NCBI RefSeq assembly: GCF_009730915.1
Contig: NC_052476.1
Coordinates: forward strand, 18,891,257 to 18,955,256
Length of the DNA: 64,000 bases
DNA from: Dioscorea cayenensis subsp. rotundata
Lineage: Eukaryota; Streptophyta; Magnoliopsida; Dioscoreales; Dioscoreaceae
Reading direction: 5' to 3'
Under the pieces are notes generated by a model. That model searched no databases. It saw only the letters and a program-made list of their open reading frames with translations, and was not told where the DNA came from. Positions 26,135 to 37,494 of the stretch are shown piece by piece (positions within the stretch are counted from its first letter, which is position 1; each line of letters begins with the position of its first letter). The position numbers were made by a program, and so were the translations under genes.

Positions 26135-26497
26135 AGGTAAATTTTTTTACTTGGTTCACTAAATTTTTAGCATTTCGTTTTTCATTTTGATCATTGAATT
26201 TTCGATTTGCGTCAATTTGATTTCACTGGGACGATAAATCGCAGGATTTTAACCCCCAATTGATTACGTGGTTGTGCGAAAATCCAAAATTAGTCCTCCC
26301 ATGACGCATTATTAAGCTTATTGGAGGTGTGCATGTCGATTAAAAAAAGTCGCATCGTTCGTTTTGGGGATCGAAATCGACGATTTACTTCACTAGTGAA
26401 ATCAAATTAAAGTTAAATGATCAGATTGATGCAAATTGAATTCGATGATCAAAGTGAAAATGAGCCAAAGTTTAATGACCTACTAAAAAATTTACCC
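26135..26497. mobile_element. Mutator-type MITE (363 bp) with 10-bp target duplication
   Basis: The left end AGGTAAATTTTTTTAC is mirrored by the right end TAAAAAATTTACCC. ACATATTTGT flanks both sides (26125-26134 and 26498-26507). Long imperfect inverted arms continue inward (for example GATCATTGAATTTTCGAT against ATTGAATTCGATGATC). There is no coding sequence. The 9-10-bp duplication and long inverted arms fit Mutator-derived miniature elements. A similar single arm occurs near 38694 (AGGTAAATTTTTTAGTAGG), so the family is repeated in this genome. Confidence 0.8.
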
Positions 26498-27402
26498 ACA
26501 TATTTGTTCATGGTCCGGTGATCAATAAAAGAAAGATGTTTTTCCTTTGATGTGGCTTTCACTTCTTTTTAGGCTGCTAGAAGTGCTTTTAACTTTACAT
26601 AGTTTTGCAATATCAAGAATGTCCAAGGGCATATATTAAAAAAAGCATATTATTATTATTTGCTAACCTAACATGCACAAATGAATAACCACTTTTAATA
26701 CTCTGGTAAAAAACATATATCTTATATACCCCATTTATAAGAAATAAACTAAATTTTTATTCAAAGACAAAACTACCAAACTACCCTTCATTTTCTTCTA
26801 TTCATGAAGACAAAAAAGATGAATATTTTTTCAAAAATTTCTTATGCAAACTTTTATTAATAAGTATATAGAAACATGCAGAATATAAGTATTTAGTGGA
26901 CATAAATAAACAAATATGATTTTTTTATAAGGGCATATTAGTAAATATTCATTTTTATAGGGGCATATTAGTATTAATCAAGTGGATCCTTACCTTAATG
27001 AAACAGTACTCTAAAAACTTATCCTGTGAATGAAGTTGTTTGATTTCTGTGGCGTGCTAGAATTTTTTCTGAACAAAAGCAGTAGAAATATATATATATA
27101 AAAAAAAAAAGTTAAGGATGAATCAGGATGATATTTGGTCTTCATCATAACCGATAACTCTGTGGCTGATGATAACTCAATATAACTTTTAGCATGAAAG
27201 TTTTGATTTGTAGTCATAATGAAAGTTTCAAAGCAAATTTTGGTATCAGAAAGTTGATGTAACATTATTAAATTACTAAGAAAAGAGATTTAAAGGTTGA
27301 CCTGGAAGATTGATGAGATGAGAATGCAGGGAATTTCAAGGCATCTTCATAAAAAGAATGGCTTCTTTCTTTGATTCTTCCACTTTAAGCACCACCAATA
27401 TA
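26498..27402. other. AT-rich spacer
   Basis: Low-complexity AT-rich DNA with two near-repeats of GGGCATATTAGTA around 26932-26972. I see no gene. Its right part may belong to the unidentified minus-strand gene whose candidate exon lies at 27403-27510. Confidence 0.35.
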
Positions 27403-27510
27403 ATCTGGACATTACCAGAGCATCAGATTCCTCATTATCCTCAATTCCATCAACAATGACACCACTTGGCAACTTCCACCAAGATTCTGTTTGACAGTTG
27501 AATGAAGGCA
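27403..27510 (-). CDS. Candidate exon of an unidentified gene
   Basis: After an acceptor-like ATTTCAG, the minus strand reads PSFNCQTESWWKLPSG then VIVDGIEDNEESDAL, followed by a possible donor CTG|GTAATG. The residue mix (Trp-Trp, an acidic tail) looks more like real coding than chance. I do not recognise the family. It may belong with the exon at 28407-28477 and the broken first exon near 30.1-31.1 kb, all on the same strand, but their joining is inference. Confidence 0.35.
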
Positions 27511-27832
27511 CTGAAATGTATTATAAAATTGGAGGCAGACAAACCATCAGAGTCCATGTTTGAGAAGTTTCAATAATAAAAAAAAACAAAAACAAGGCAG
27601 AGAGTTTTAAGATAAGCATTCAAAGCAAAAGAAGAATGGTATCAGCACATCAGATTGGCATGCTAGCAGGAAACTACACGATGGTTAGCCTATCTACACC
27701 TTCAATCACCAAAGAGCATCATGTTTACTGTTGATAACTAATTCATATTTTTACAATAAATTCAATTTGGAATGATGGCATACATATTATAGACCTGTGT
27801 TACATGAAATCAACTAACTAGTCCATGGATGA

Positions 27833-28342
27833 ATGTTTCACATGCAGTGGGAAGCAGGCGGAAAGCAGGGGTTGACTCTGAACACCAAGGCAGTCAATGT
27901 AATCTGGGGAGGTGAGGCCTGCAAAGGTAGGTATTGGAAGAATAGTTTAGAGGGTTCTGCACAGGTTCTCGAGCTATTGGCTGTCTATTGGCTAGAGGTC
28001 ACAGGAAAGATCCCGCTAAGTTTACTCAGCCCAAACACCAAATACAAATTATTGTTTAACATAAAAGTCACTTCAGATGCTTCCGGCTGGAATAGTCCAG
28101 TGATATTAAAAGTAAGTTTGCCAGGAAATAGGATACACCCTGTATATGTCAACCTTTATGAATATGCGGGTCATGGTTGGGTGGATGTTCCTGAAGGAGG
28201 ACTAGAATTTACTGTTCCACCAGACGATTCAGGAAAACTATCATTTTCCATGTATGAAAATGAATGTGATGAGTGGAAGAAAGGTTTAATCATTAGGGAA
28301 GTGAAATTTCAACCAGAGACTGCAGTTAGAAGAATAATTTAA
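27833..28342 (+). CDS. Intronless PP2/Nictaba-type lectin on the opposite strand
   Basis: A single open frame of 169 codons with the PP2 pattern: TKAVNVIWGGEACKGRYWKN, then VLELLAVYWLEVTGKIPLS, then TKYKLLFNIKV with ASGWN, then GHGWVDVPEGGLEFTVPP, then LSFSMYENE and WKKGLIIREVKFQP. The two PP2 neighbours have an intron between the RYW.. block and the ELVQV block, and this copy does not. It is also more diverged than those neighbours. It could be a retrocopy or a member of a different PP2 subgroup that lost the intron. Further upstream coding exons cannot be excluded because the N-terminus is short. No stop or shift is seen. Confidence 0.85.
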   Translation: MFHMQWEAGGKQGLTLNTKAVNVIWGGEACKGRYWKNSLEGSAQVLELLAVYWLEVTGKIPLSLLSPNTKYKLLFNIKVTSDASGWNSPVILKVSLPGNRIHPVYVNLYEYAGHGWVDVPEGGLEFTVPPDDSGKLSFSMYENECDEWKKGLIIREVKFQPETAVRRII

Positions 28343-28406
28343 GAATATCGTATATGAATTATAAATCCTCAAAATAAGGTTTGAGAGTGTGTACTTCTTT
28401 ACTTTC

Positions 28407-28477
28407 ATTGAGCTGCCTGTTTCTTGGTCAACAATGATCAATGTTGATGCCAATTCTTCGGTGGTCACAGGCTTATG
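28407..28477 (-). CDS. Candidate exon of an unidentified gene
   Basis: After an acceptor TTTGTCTGCAG, the minus strand reads LHKPVTTEELASTLIIVDQ then ETGSSMK, with a possible donor AAA|GTAAAG. The sequence looks like a genuine short exon, but I cannot name the family. It lies just past the end of the plus-strand PP2 gene. If it joins the exon at 27403-27510, the PP2 gene sits inside an antisense intron. Confidence 0.35.
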
Positions 28478-28499
28478 CAACTGCAGACAAACATTTACA

Positions 28500-29835
28500 G
28501 CACATAAAAATCACATGAAACATACAACTCTAATTATCATTCAACATGAAGATGAAATAAATATGTTCAATTCGAAATTTAGGTAAAGCCGATTTTTAAG
28601 TATCAGAATTAATGTGAACACCTCAAACATAACATGCTTTGTGAAAATGCATTTAAGTGTGTGACCATAAGAGTTACTATTACGTTAATCTTCAGGCTTG
28701 CACTGAGATAATAAGATATGTACATTGGTTTGCAAGTTGTATAAATTTTAAGAATGAATATAAGGCTATCTACCATAGTTTTCTTATGAAATGGAATTGA
28801 AAATTTTAAGGTTATTTATTTATTTGCACATTCTTTTTTTCTGAAATATTATAGATTTGCAGGAACTCCTTGGCTTCATGTCAAGCTTTTCCAAACTAGG
28901 GAGCAAAAAATATAAAAAATCATAAAATTCATAGTACATACTAAAATTTCATAAAATAAGAAAAATCAAAGTTTAAAGTTCAAACTTGGATAAAACATAC
29001 ATAAAGCAAATTAGCATATAATCAATTTAGGAAGAAAATCACCACTGCACCTACTTTGCTACTATTATGAAGTCCTTTTATGCCAAGAAATCCTAATCAC
29101 TATCAAGTTAATAGCTTCATCATTTTCTTCATCTTTGTTCTCCCACTCATTCTCATATTGATTATCTATTACTCATATTTGTCTAGCTCTTAAAAACTAA
29201 CAAAAAAAAATGAAAAAAAGATGCATTTTACTAAGGTAACCTCGAGCCTCGAGGCAAGGCGCACGGTTCAAGGTGACCCTTTAATATCATGCGCCTTCGA
29301 GGCTCCAAGGAGTCTATAGGCTGCAGCCTAAGGCACCTCTTGCATGGGCCGCACATTTACTAACAATGCTTCCAAGGTTAAGAAGATTGCAGGGAGGAAG
29401 GATATATCCACAGAGTACTCCCCCTACCACCAGTAGTTTGAATTTCTAACCAAAAATGCAATTACGATTTAAATAAATGACCTTTCATTCATTTTTAAAA
29501 ATTCAACAATTGACTTCCACCCAATATATCAAACCTAGACTTCAAAGCCTTCATATCAGTAATGTTGATTCTTCTCCTTCTCCCTTTGCTTTCCTCTTTA
29601 TTTAAGAGGCATATTATACTCTCTATTCTTTTTTTTCTTTTTTTTTTTTTATAAAAAGTGGATGAACCACTGCTACTCTCTATTCTTCATATGAACAATA
29701 TATTTCAAACATTTAATTAGAGCTAAATAATGGTTGGACCATAAATTTTACAGAGGTTTCCACAATAACAAATATTGAAAAACAAAATCCCCAAAATAAA
29801 ATAAATGTCAAGATGATTGAGATTTTTGGGATGTC

Positions 29836-29866
<31 letters not shown>

Positions 29867-29990
29867 CAAATTCCACAAGTTTTCAAACAAAGAAGAACAA
29901 GAAAACCATCTAGGATCCATATATGGAGTTCACTGAGAATAAAAAAAGTAGCATAAAAACTCACAAAAATAATCAAAATTTGAAGAAACT
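28500..29990. other. Intergenic or intronic AT-rich DNA
   Basis: No gene recognised. About 29230-29350 has a GC-richer stretch with CTCGAGCCTCGAGGCAAGGCG and CGCCTTCGAGGCTCC blocks that resemble a dispersed repeat I cannot classify. A TA run lies near 29838-29866. Confidence 0.35.
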
Positions 29991-30135
29991 ACTCATTCTA
30001 GTGAAGCACTGACAGCATTCGCAATGGAAAACCAATGGAAGCATCTCAGAATTGAATCCTCTTTGGAAATCAAAGTAGGAAAACTAGAACCTTTACAAGA
30101 GATATATAAGGATGTATGGAGAGCAAGATCGGAAC

Positions 30136-31119
30136 CTGACGATTTAGGCTTGAAGTAGTGGGGAGGAGATGGAGTTCCCGGTGAGATCGATGGCGACGGC
30201 GGCGGCAGCGGCGGCGTCTCTGGGAAGGAGATCAATCAAGGTTGTCAGACCCGGCCCGGACAATGACCCGGTTAAGGCCAGGGGTCAGGGGTCAATGGGT
30301 TCAACCGGGTCGAACCGGGGTCCATAATTAAATATAAAAAAATATTATAATAATTAATAATAAGCAAATATAATATTAAATCCATAATTATATTATAAAA
30401 ACTTACTCAAATTTGATATTTAAATTGATAAATGACCAGTAGAGTTTTTTAATTTTGTCATTTATTTTTACATTTTTAAATATTTACAAATTTAATATAT
30501 TAATATATAATTATCGAACTTCTCTCGGTGTTATTTATTTATTTATTTGTTTATTGGTTGATTTTGTTAAAATAAATAAGAAATTTAATTCACTAATTTT
30601 TATATCTCAATTGAGTTTTTATTTTGTTTTAAATTTTCTTATATTTTTTATTTAATTAAAATATTTTAATTTTATATTTTTATAATAAAATTACACTCAT
30701 TTATTGTTTTATTTTCTTAATAAATTAAATTTTTAGAAAGTATTTACATAATACATTAATATATTTTATTTTTAAATGTTAATTTTTGTTGGTATATATA
30801 TATATATATTGTTATTCTATTTATTGATTATAAATTATAAATTAATATTAATAAATATACATGATTTTGTGGTTTTTAATGTGAAAATAATAATAAATTA
30901 TTAAATACTGTAAAAAAAAAATTAAACATTGTGACCCGATTGACCCGGCCGGGTCACCGGGTTAACACCGGGTTTTTTAATACCCGGGTCAATGGGCTAT
31001 ACCCGGGCCGGCCACATGGCCGGTTCCCGGTTTTTCCGGTTGAACCGGCCGGGCCGGTCCGGGTCTGACAACATTGAGATCAATCTCGTGCCGGCGATGC
31101 CTGTCCTCTTTCCCACCAT
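30136..31119 (-). pseudogene. First exon of an unidentified gene, split by a hAT element
   Basis: The minus strand starts at ATG 31119 with MVGKRTGIAG and is cut 43 nt later by the hAT insertion. It resumes at 30236 with SFPETPPLPPPSPSISP and HYFKPKSSG, and reaches a donor-like TCAG|GTTCCG at 30136. Removing the element and one copy of its 8-bp duplication leaves one open frame across the site. The insertion adds 848 bp, which is not a multiple of three. The product is Pro/Ser-rich at the N-terminus and I cannot name it. An alternative ATG inside the downstream part (MISFPETPP requires the element edge) could still allow a shortened protein. Confidence 0.55.
30237..31076. mobile_element. Non-autonomous hAT element (840 bp) inserted in an exon
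   Basis: The left end CAAGGTTGTCAGACCCGG pairs with the right end CCGGGTCTGACAACATTG (17 of 18). AGATCAAT flanks both sides (30229-30236 and 31077-31084), an 8-bp duplication as expected for hAT. GC-rich subterminal regions full of GACCCGG/CCGGGTC motifs surround an AT-rich core. No transposase is present. Confidence 0.88.
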
Positions 31120-31447
31120 TTTCGATTGAATTCAAAACCCTAGCTTTTAGTTTTCCCAACCAAAAACCTGGTAAATGTTTTTATTCATTTTCATCCCTCG
31201 GTTAAATATAAATCAAAATATATTTTTTTATTTTTTTAATAAATATGGAAAAAATATCAACTCTTCTAGGATGGACAGTTGCTTTTTAAAAATATAAAAT
31301 AAATTTTTAATAATAAAATAAAGGTAAATAACATAAGTAAAATATTATATTTTTCAAACAAAATTCTAGTTTTTTTTAATCAAGTGATGGTAGAAGCATG
31401 TGGGATTTTATAAATTCAGTGACTATTGAAGAAGATGATTTTAACAA

Positions 31448-31740
31448 GGGTAAACTATTCAATTAGTCACCCAACTTTCAAGTAACTCCTATTTTAGTCA
31501 CCGTACTTTAAAAAATTTCAATTGGCTACATGTACTTAAAATTAACACCTACTTAAGTCACCAGGCCTAACTCTGTCAACGACATTCCTACGTGTCTTGC
31601 CACGTCTCACCCAAAAGATTTTGCTCATGCCACCTGGAAAGACACGTGGAGGAGTTTATTTATTTATTTCTTCCGCGCCAAAAAGCAAGCATCCTTCGCG
31701 CCAAAAAGCTTACGTCCCATCTCCTTGTGAAGCTCATCAC
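31448..31740. repeat. Left long terminal inverted repeat of the MULE
   Basis: It matches the inverse of 37210-37485, including TTGCTCATGCCACCTGGAA, ACACGTGGAGGAGTTTATTT and TTACGTCCCATCTCC / AACGTCCCATCTCC, with a small internal duplication of GCGCCAAAAAGC in the left copy. The repeats have diverged at many sites, so the insertion is not young. Confidence 0.85.
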
Positions 31741-32708
31741 CTAGAAAACCCTAATCGGCTGAGAGGGGAAGGACGATGAAGACCTTGGTGATGATACTGT
31801 CAGGCAAAGAAGCCTTCCTCTCCCCCCAACAATCAATTATTCTCTCCGTCGTCGATAAACAGTGTTTCAGTTTGTGTTTTTATTTTCCATTTTTTTTTTC
31901 TATTTGGGAGATGAAATTGGTTGGGAAAACCAATTTGGATGTGTAATTTCATTATACAGGGTATTGTTAATTTTTTAAGAGGTTTCATTACTATTTGATT
32001 TTTTATTTTTTGATGTAGTTGGGAAGTGAAATTGGTCGGGGAAATCAATTTGGAGTTCATTGTACTAGATTTTGGATTTTTTTTTTTAAGCTTAATTATT
32101 AATGTTGCTGAAGCTTTATTATTCAAATGAATTGACAGTTATTTAGATGAAATCAGTTGGGGTAACCAATTCTGGTCTATTTCCATTTGGATGCTAGTTA
32201 TGTTTGCAATATCATGTATCAGTTTGATGTTTGTTTTGTTTCCTAATGTTTGTCCTTTTTACTGAACAATTTACCCATTTTTTGAACCTAAAATTGTGAT
32301 TTGAAAATCAGTTGTACAAAACAAATTGCCTTCTCTCTCTTTCTATATATATAATATGGAATTCCTGCCTGAGCAATTCATATAATGCAAAATTCTAACC
32401 AGAGTAATTCATTTCTGGCAAGTCATGCCTACATAATTCATCATAAAATTCAAAATTATTTCAGATTCATTGAACTGAAAATTTTGAAATCCCTTCAAAA
32501 CAATTACAACCACAGTGATTCAATTGCATATGGACAAAATATAATTCCAACACAAGATCATGTCATTTGTTTTAAACAATAAAAGTTATGGTTAAGGACA
32601 TGGTAACTGAAATTTCTAGGACAAAAAAAAAAAGCCAAGCTTGATTAGTCCACATTGAACCAACAAAACTAACATCTCAACAAAAATTTCATCCAACTCT
32701 TCATAAGA

Positions 32709-35700
32709 TTAATTCACACAATATGAGCAACCTCCCCAGTAACACTTTCCTCCATTTCCCTCACATCTCCTATAACTGTTCTGAGAATTGCCTTCATCCT
32801 GAATATTTCTTCTTTTTGTAGCTTGTGGTCTTCCTGCCATGTACCTTGATGGCACTTGTCTATTGGGAGGTCTCTTTGCCACTTCATGTGTGTTTATATT
32901 GACAGTTCTTGTGACAAAATTTTGCTGTGAGGGAATAACTTGACTAGAACCCTACATAATATTCACAAATAATGTCAGAAACTCTTTAATAGAAATATAT
33001 TTAGGTTTCAAAGATAACTGACTCACATCAGGCATCCACCTAAGTGTAATTCCAGGTGGATTGGTTGTTGTCACATTTGTAGAAGTTTGATTAAATCCCT
33101 GTGTAGGAATAATTTAGTGCATTTATAAAATATAACAAAGCAGAGGTTAGGCATAGTTTTACCATTCCAAATGTGCTTATGCCCTCTCTTTGTCCTTGAC
33201 TTGCAATTTCATTTTGGTTATGCTGGATAGACTCATATGAATCAGAAATTATATTTTTGTTACTCAAACCACAACTAATTTAGGAAGCATTAATGGAAAA
33301 ACACATTAAACATCATTCATACTTGTGATGTTGGAGGTTGCCCCTGGGTTCTTATTCTCTGCTGTGGTGCTGGAAGTTGTCTATGGTTTCTCCCCCTAAA
33401 CCTTCTCACCTAGAATGAAAATCTTTGATTATAAGTCAGTTATTGTATACATGAAGGATTGTAATATTTTTTTCACCTCACTAAATGCACCAAGTTGAAC
33501 TCCCTGTTGCCCATCAGCATTTTCCCCATTAGTTTGTCCCTGATGTTTGGTTTTCAGTTTTCATCCCAAAATTTTCATTCAAAAAAAAAAAATTAAAGAA
33601 GCATAAATATCCATACCATCAGTACTGAATGTTGCCTCATTGCTGCTGAATTTTCCCTTGGAGTTACTCCTATAGATCTTCTAACCTGAAATGGAAATAA
33701 TATTATCAAATTCCGAACTAACCTTGCAAATAATTTTAAATTACTCACACTTAATTTGGGTAGCCTTTTGTTACCCCCCACCTCCCCCCTACATGTTCTA
33801 ATGTTGTGCCCTGATTTCCCACATTTGTGACAAGTCATTTGTACTCCTTTCCTCCCAACCTTAGAATAGACTTGGAGTTGGTTCATCTGATTCCCTTCTT
33901 CTGCTCTTGTGTGGTCTACCTGGTGGCCTTCTCATCATAGGAGGGATTATAGGTTCCATCCCTTGTACAATAGTCCACTGATTTGCTCCTCTAATTGGAT
34001 TAATGAAATGTGAATATATTTGCAATTGGGTCTCCTTATGATAGCAAGGATCGACATATAATTCAGGCCTTTCTCCTGTACAAAACATAACTGCAACTGC
34101 ATGGGTACATGGGATTCCAGTTAAATCCCATTTCCTACATGAACAATTCTTACACTCTAAGTCCACCACATGTTGGTCTGCAGGCTCACATGAGACTTAG
34201 TACTTTGCTCCACCTGCATGCCTGGCCCAACATCTAACTGACTCTTCAATTATTTTGTCCAGCTTCTTTTGTATTTTTGGGCACAAGAGTCCTGTATATT
34301 TATGGGCAGCTCCTTCTTTCATTGCAATCCTCTGCATCAATTTTGTCCTTATAGAATCCATCATTATCAGAATGGGCTTTCCTCTTGCCTCCAAAATATA
34401 TTTGTTGAAGCACTCACAAAGGTTATTAAGCAGCATGTCACACTTGATCAATGCGGAGAAATGGGCCTTACTCCACTGTCTTAGGTCTTTGCCCTGGATC
34501 CATTTATGAGCAGCCTCAGATAAAGACCTCATTTTAGACATTGCATCTTCAAACTCTTTCATGTATGTTGCCCTGGCAACTTTCCATAAACAATCTTTAA
34601 TTGCCTTCCCTTTGGTGTTGGGTTGGGATTTCAAGTTAGTGTACAAATGCCTAACACAGTTCCTGTGTTCAGCATTTGGCACTAACTCCATCAGTGCATC
34701 AACTAGTCCCTGCAAAAAAAATATAAGTTATGTGGCACAACAAATGAAATTGGAACAAGAAATTATTAAGTATATAAAACTAATGAGAACAAATTAATGG
34801 CATTAAATGTTTAATTCAACAAGAGAAAGTACCTTTTGTTTATCTGACATAAAGGACCAGTGGTATGAGTTCACAATCTCCAAATCTTTTATCAGCAAAT
34901 CGATGAACCAACACCATGAATCAAAGTTTTCACTCTCAATAGCAGCAAAGGCAATGGGATACATGCAATCGTTAGCATCAATCCCCACATCTGCCATTAG
35001 ATGTCCCCCATAGTAACCCTTCAAAAAGCATGCATCTAAGCTAATAATAGGGATGCACCCAGCTTTGAAGCCATTCTTGCATCCATGTAGACAAACATAC
35101 ATGCGCAAGAATAATCTGGCCTCTAATCTGCAGATTGTTGTATTCCCTTCATTAGTTTCCCTCAGCTCTTGCAAGTAATCATAGATCCTAGAATATTGTT
35201 CCTTTGCATTCCCGAAAACCACTTCTAGTGCTAGTGTTTTAGCTCTATAACACTTGCTAAGAGGCACAAGTAAATTAAAATCATTTCTGACATCTTGTTG
35301 CAATGAAGTGATGGAATAATGATGATCATTAGAGAACTTGTGCAAGTAATGGGAAGCCATCCACCTAGAAGTGACATTCCTATTTTTCATTTCTTATAGG
35401 CAAGTGTGGTTACTGGTATATGTTTTAATCTGCCATGTGCTATCTAATGTATCTTTTCGATTAAATGGAGACCCCCACAAGACCCATGGACATTCTTCTC
35501 TGCATATGGCCTTAACTCTTCTTTTATCATTTCTCACAAACTTCAAGTTATACCTATTCTTTCTCCCCTATTGCTTCACAGCTTCCTTAAGCGATTCTCT
35601 ACTAGGAAACAACATGCCTTTTGCGAACATAGGGTTTTACATATCTGTTTTAGTGTTAAACTCTGGAAATCTTCTAAATGATCTGTTAGATGCATCATCA

Positions 35701-36020
35701 GAATCAACAACACTTTGCAATGAATCTGAATTATCATACTCTGATTCTTCATTAACAACATCAGAATCCATATCCCTCTCTATTCCTAGATCAACATTAT
35801 TATGCACACTATCCATATCCCTCTCTATTCCCAGATCAACATTAATTTCAAATGCTTGGTCATCATCATCATCTAGATCATAATCACTTTCATTAAAATC
35901 AGAATCTGTACTGCTATAACCAGGGCTAGACATACTATTACTGGCCATGGAATTAGGAGACAATTGATGGTCTAAAACATTGGAGTCCACCTGAAATACA
36001 TTAGCATTCATTGACATCAT
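32709..36020 (-). pseudogene. MuDR/FAR1-type MULE transposase, four premature stops
   Basis: The N-terminal acidic region (DLDDDDDQAFEINVDLGIER) is followed by a MuDR DNA-binding part (GMLFPSRESLKEAVKQ, CREECPWVLWGSP). Next comes the MULE catalytic domain (IPIISLDACFLKGYYGGHLM, MYPIAFAAIESENFDSWCWF), then after an intron (about 34832-34713) HRNCVRHLYTNLK and NLCECFNKYILEARGKPIL. A SWIM zinc finger (CSCRKWDLTGIPCTHAVA), a CCHC knuckle (CHKCGKSGHNIRTC) and Gln/Asn-rich C-terminal exons to a stop at 32709-32711 complete it. Stops in the same frame lie at 35637-35639 (TAA), 35568-35570 (TAG), 35394-35396 (TAA) and about 34197-34199 (TAA). Reading continues with clear homology across each, so these are nonsense changes and not gene ends. 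Confidence 0.9.
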
Positions 36021-37081
36021 TCATTTACACTACAACAGCAGTAAGATACAATTACTGGTTAATAGAAACTCAAACATTAAATCAGAATAACAAGTGTAGA
36101 AAGTCATGATATTACTAAACTCATTTATAAAGAATCAAACATTCTTCTTTAAAAACTTAAGCATTGTTCTATACAAACTCATTCTAAGATTATTCTAAAC
36201 ATATAAATTATGCTAAACATAGTTAAGCATCAACTCATACTGACTATAAATTCTTTTGCAAATTGGAATCCCCTGAGTATATGTGGATTGAAGCAAAACA
36301 CAATGGGGAAAAAGAGAATGTAAACTAGAAAATTAATAGTGTTATTTAAATATGTTATAAATGAGACACATTCAAAGATGATGCCTTTTTCATCCAATAT
36401 AATGCAAGAATATGATTATGATCTCACAACACTAAGTTAACTATGTATAATTTCAAATAATAAACATACAAACCCTTCATAAATATAGTTCACGACCAAT
36501 ACATTGAAGAAACTTTTAGAGCAATTGATGAAAAATCCTCACATTCAACCAATGAAAAAAAAACACTCATCCAATTTTATGTTGAACAACAAACTTACTA
36601 GTAAGATTTATATGATCACAGAATGCACACCAACATCAGATTTTAATAAAGATCAGTTATTTTCTAACAAGTAATTGCTAAAATAACTGAGCCCATGAAC
36701 ATGCATGAAACGAAACTTTCGCGATCTCGGAAAGAACTTTAATCTAAACCCACATCCAGGACAGTTTTAGTGTTCATCAACTACAAAATAAATCAAAAAT
36801 TCTAATCCCTAACCCTTATCTATATTTGTACCTGAAAGAATTCTAAACCCACATCTTTGTACCCAAAAAACTGTAAATCCTACTAAAATCAACCACAAAT
36901 TAAGGAACAAAACTTCATAAATGAAAACATGGTAATATATAACTAATACTTGTGAGGAAAAAGCAAATGTCAAGGAATGAAAGTGAAAATCAGCCTGATC
37001 TTGCTCATTTGTTGCCATAGCATCTGACGATGATGTAGCTCACTAAAACAATGTTTTTCGAGGGCTAAGGGTTCTCAAAAT

Positions 37082-37235
37082 GGGAAAAATCTCAGAAAAA
37101 ACTCTAATATTCTCGGTGTCGATCTTCTCAAAAGGGAAAATCTCATAAAAACCCTAATGTCCTCAGTGTCGATCTTCTCAAAAGGGGAACACCTTAGAAG
37201 AACCCTAATGTCATGGTGTTGATCTTCACGAGGGT
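37082..37235. repeat. Three-copy 51-bp tandem repeat beside the right MULE terminal repeat
   Basis: Three units each contain CCCTAATGTC-like and GTGTCGATCTTCTCAAAAGG-like blocks, starting near 37082, 37134 and 37184. They sit just inside the right terminal inverted repeat, upstream of the transposase frame, where promoter and leader sequences would be. Confidence 0.75.
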
Positions 37236-37485
37236 GAGAGGAGATGGGACGTTTGCTTTTTGGCACGGAGAAAATAAACTCCTCCACGTGTAATTCCAGG
37301 TGGCATGAGCAAACTCTTTTGGGTGAGACGTGGCAAGACACATAGGAACGCCGTTGATGGAGTTAGGCCCGGTGACTTAAATAGGTGTGAATTTTAAGTA
37401 CATGTAGCCAATTGAAATTTTTTAAAGTACGGTGACTAAAATCTGAGTTACTTGAAAGTTGGGTGACTAATTGAATAGTTTACCC
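37210..37485. repeat. Right long terminal inverted repeat of the MULE
   Basis: Inverse partner of 31448-31740. It ends TTGAATAGTTTACCC at 37485 directly before the TTTTAACAA target duplication. Confidence 0.85.
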
Positions 37486-37494
37486 TTTTAACAA

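Larger units (their letters stand above)
31448..37485 (-). mobile_element. Mutator-like element (MULE), 6.0 kb, with degraded transposase
   Basis: The ends GGGTAAACTATTCAATTAGT and its inverse begin long terminal inverted repeats of about 280 bp. The direct duplication TTTTAACAA flanks both sides (31439-31447 and 37486-37494), which is 9 bp, the Mutator signature. The minus strand encodes a MuDR-type transposase (32709-36020) with DNA-binding, DDE, SWIM and zinc-knuckle parts. Its four in-frame stops mean it cannot be made as one protein. The element is otherwise structurally complete. Confidence 0.93.
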
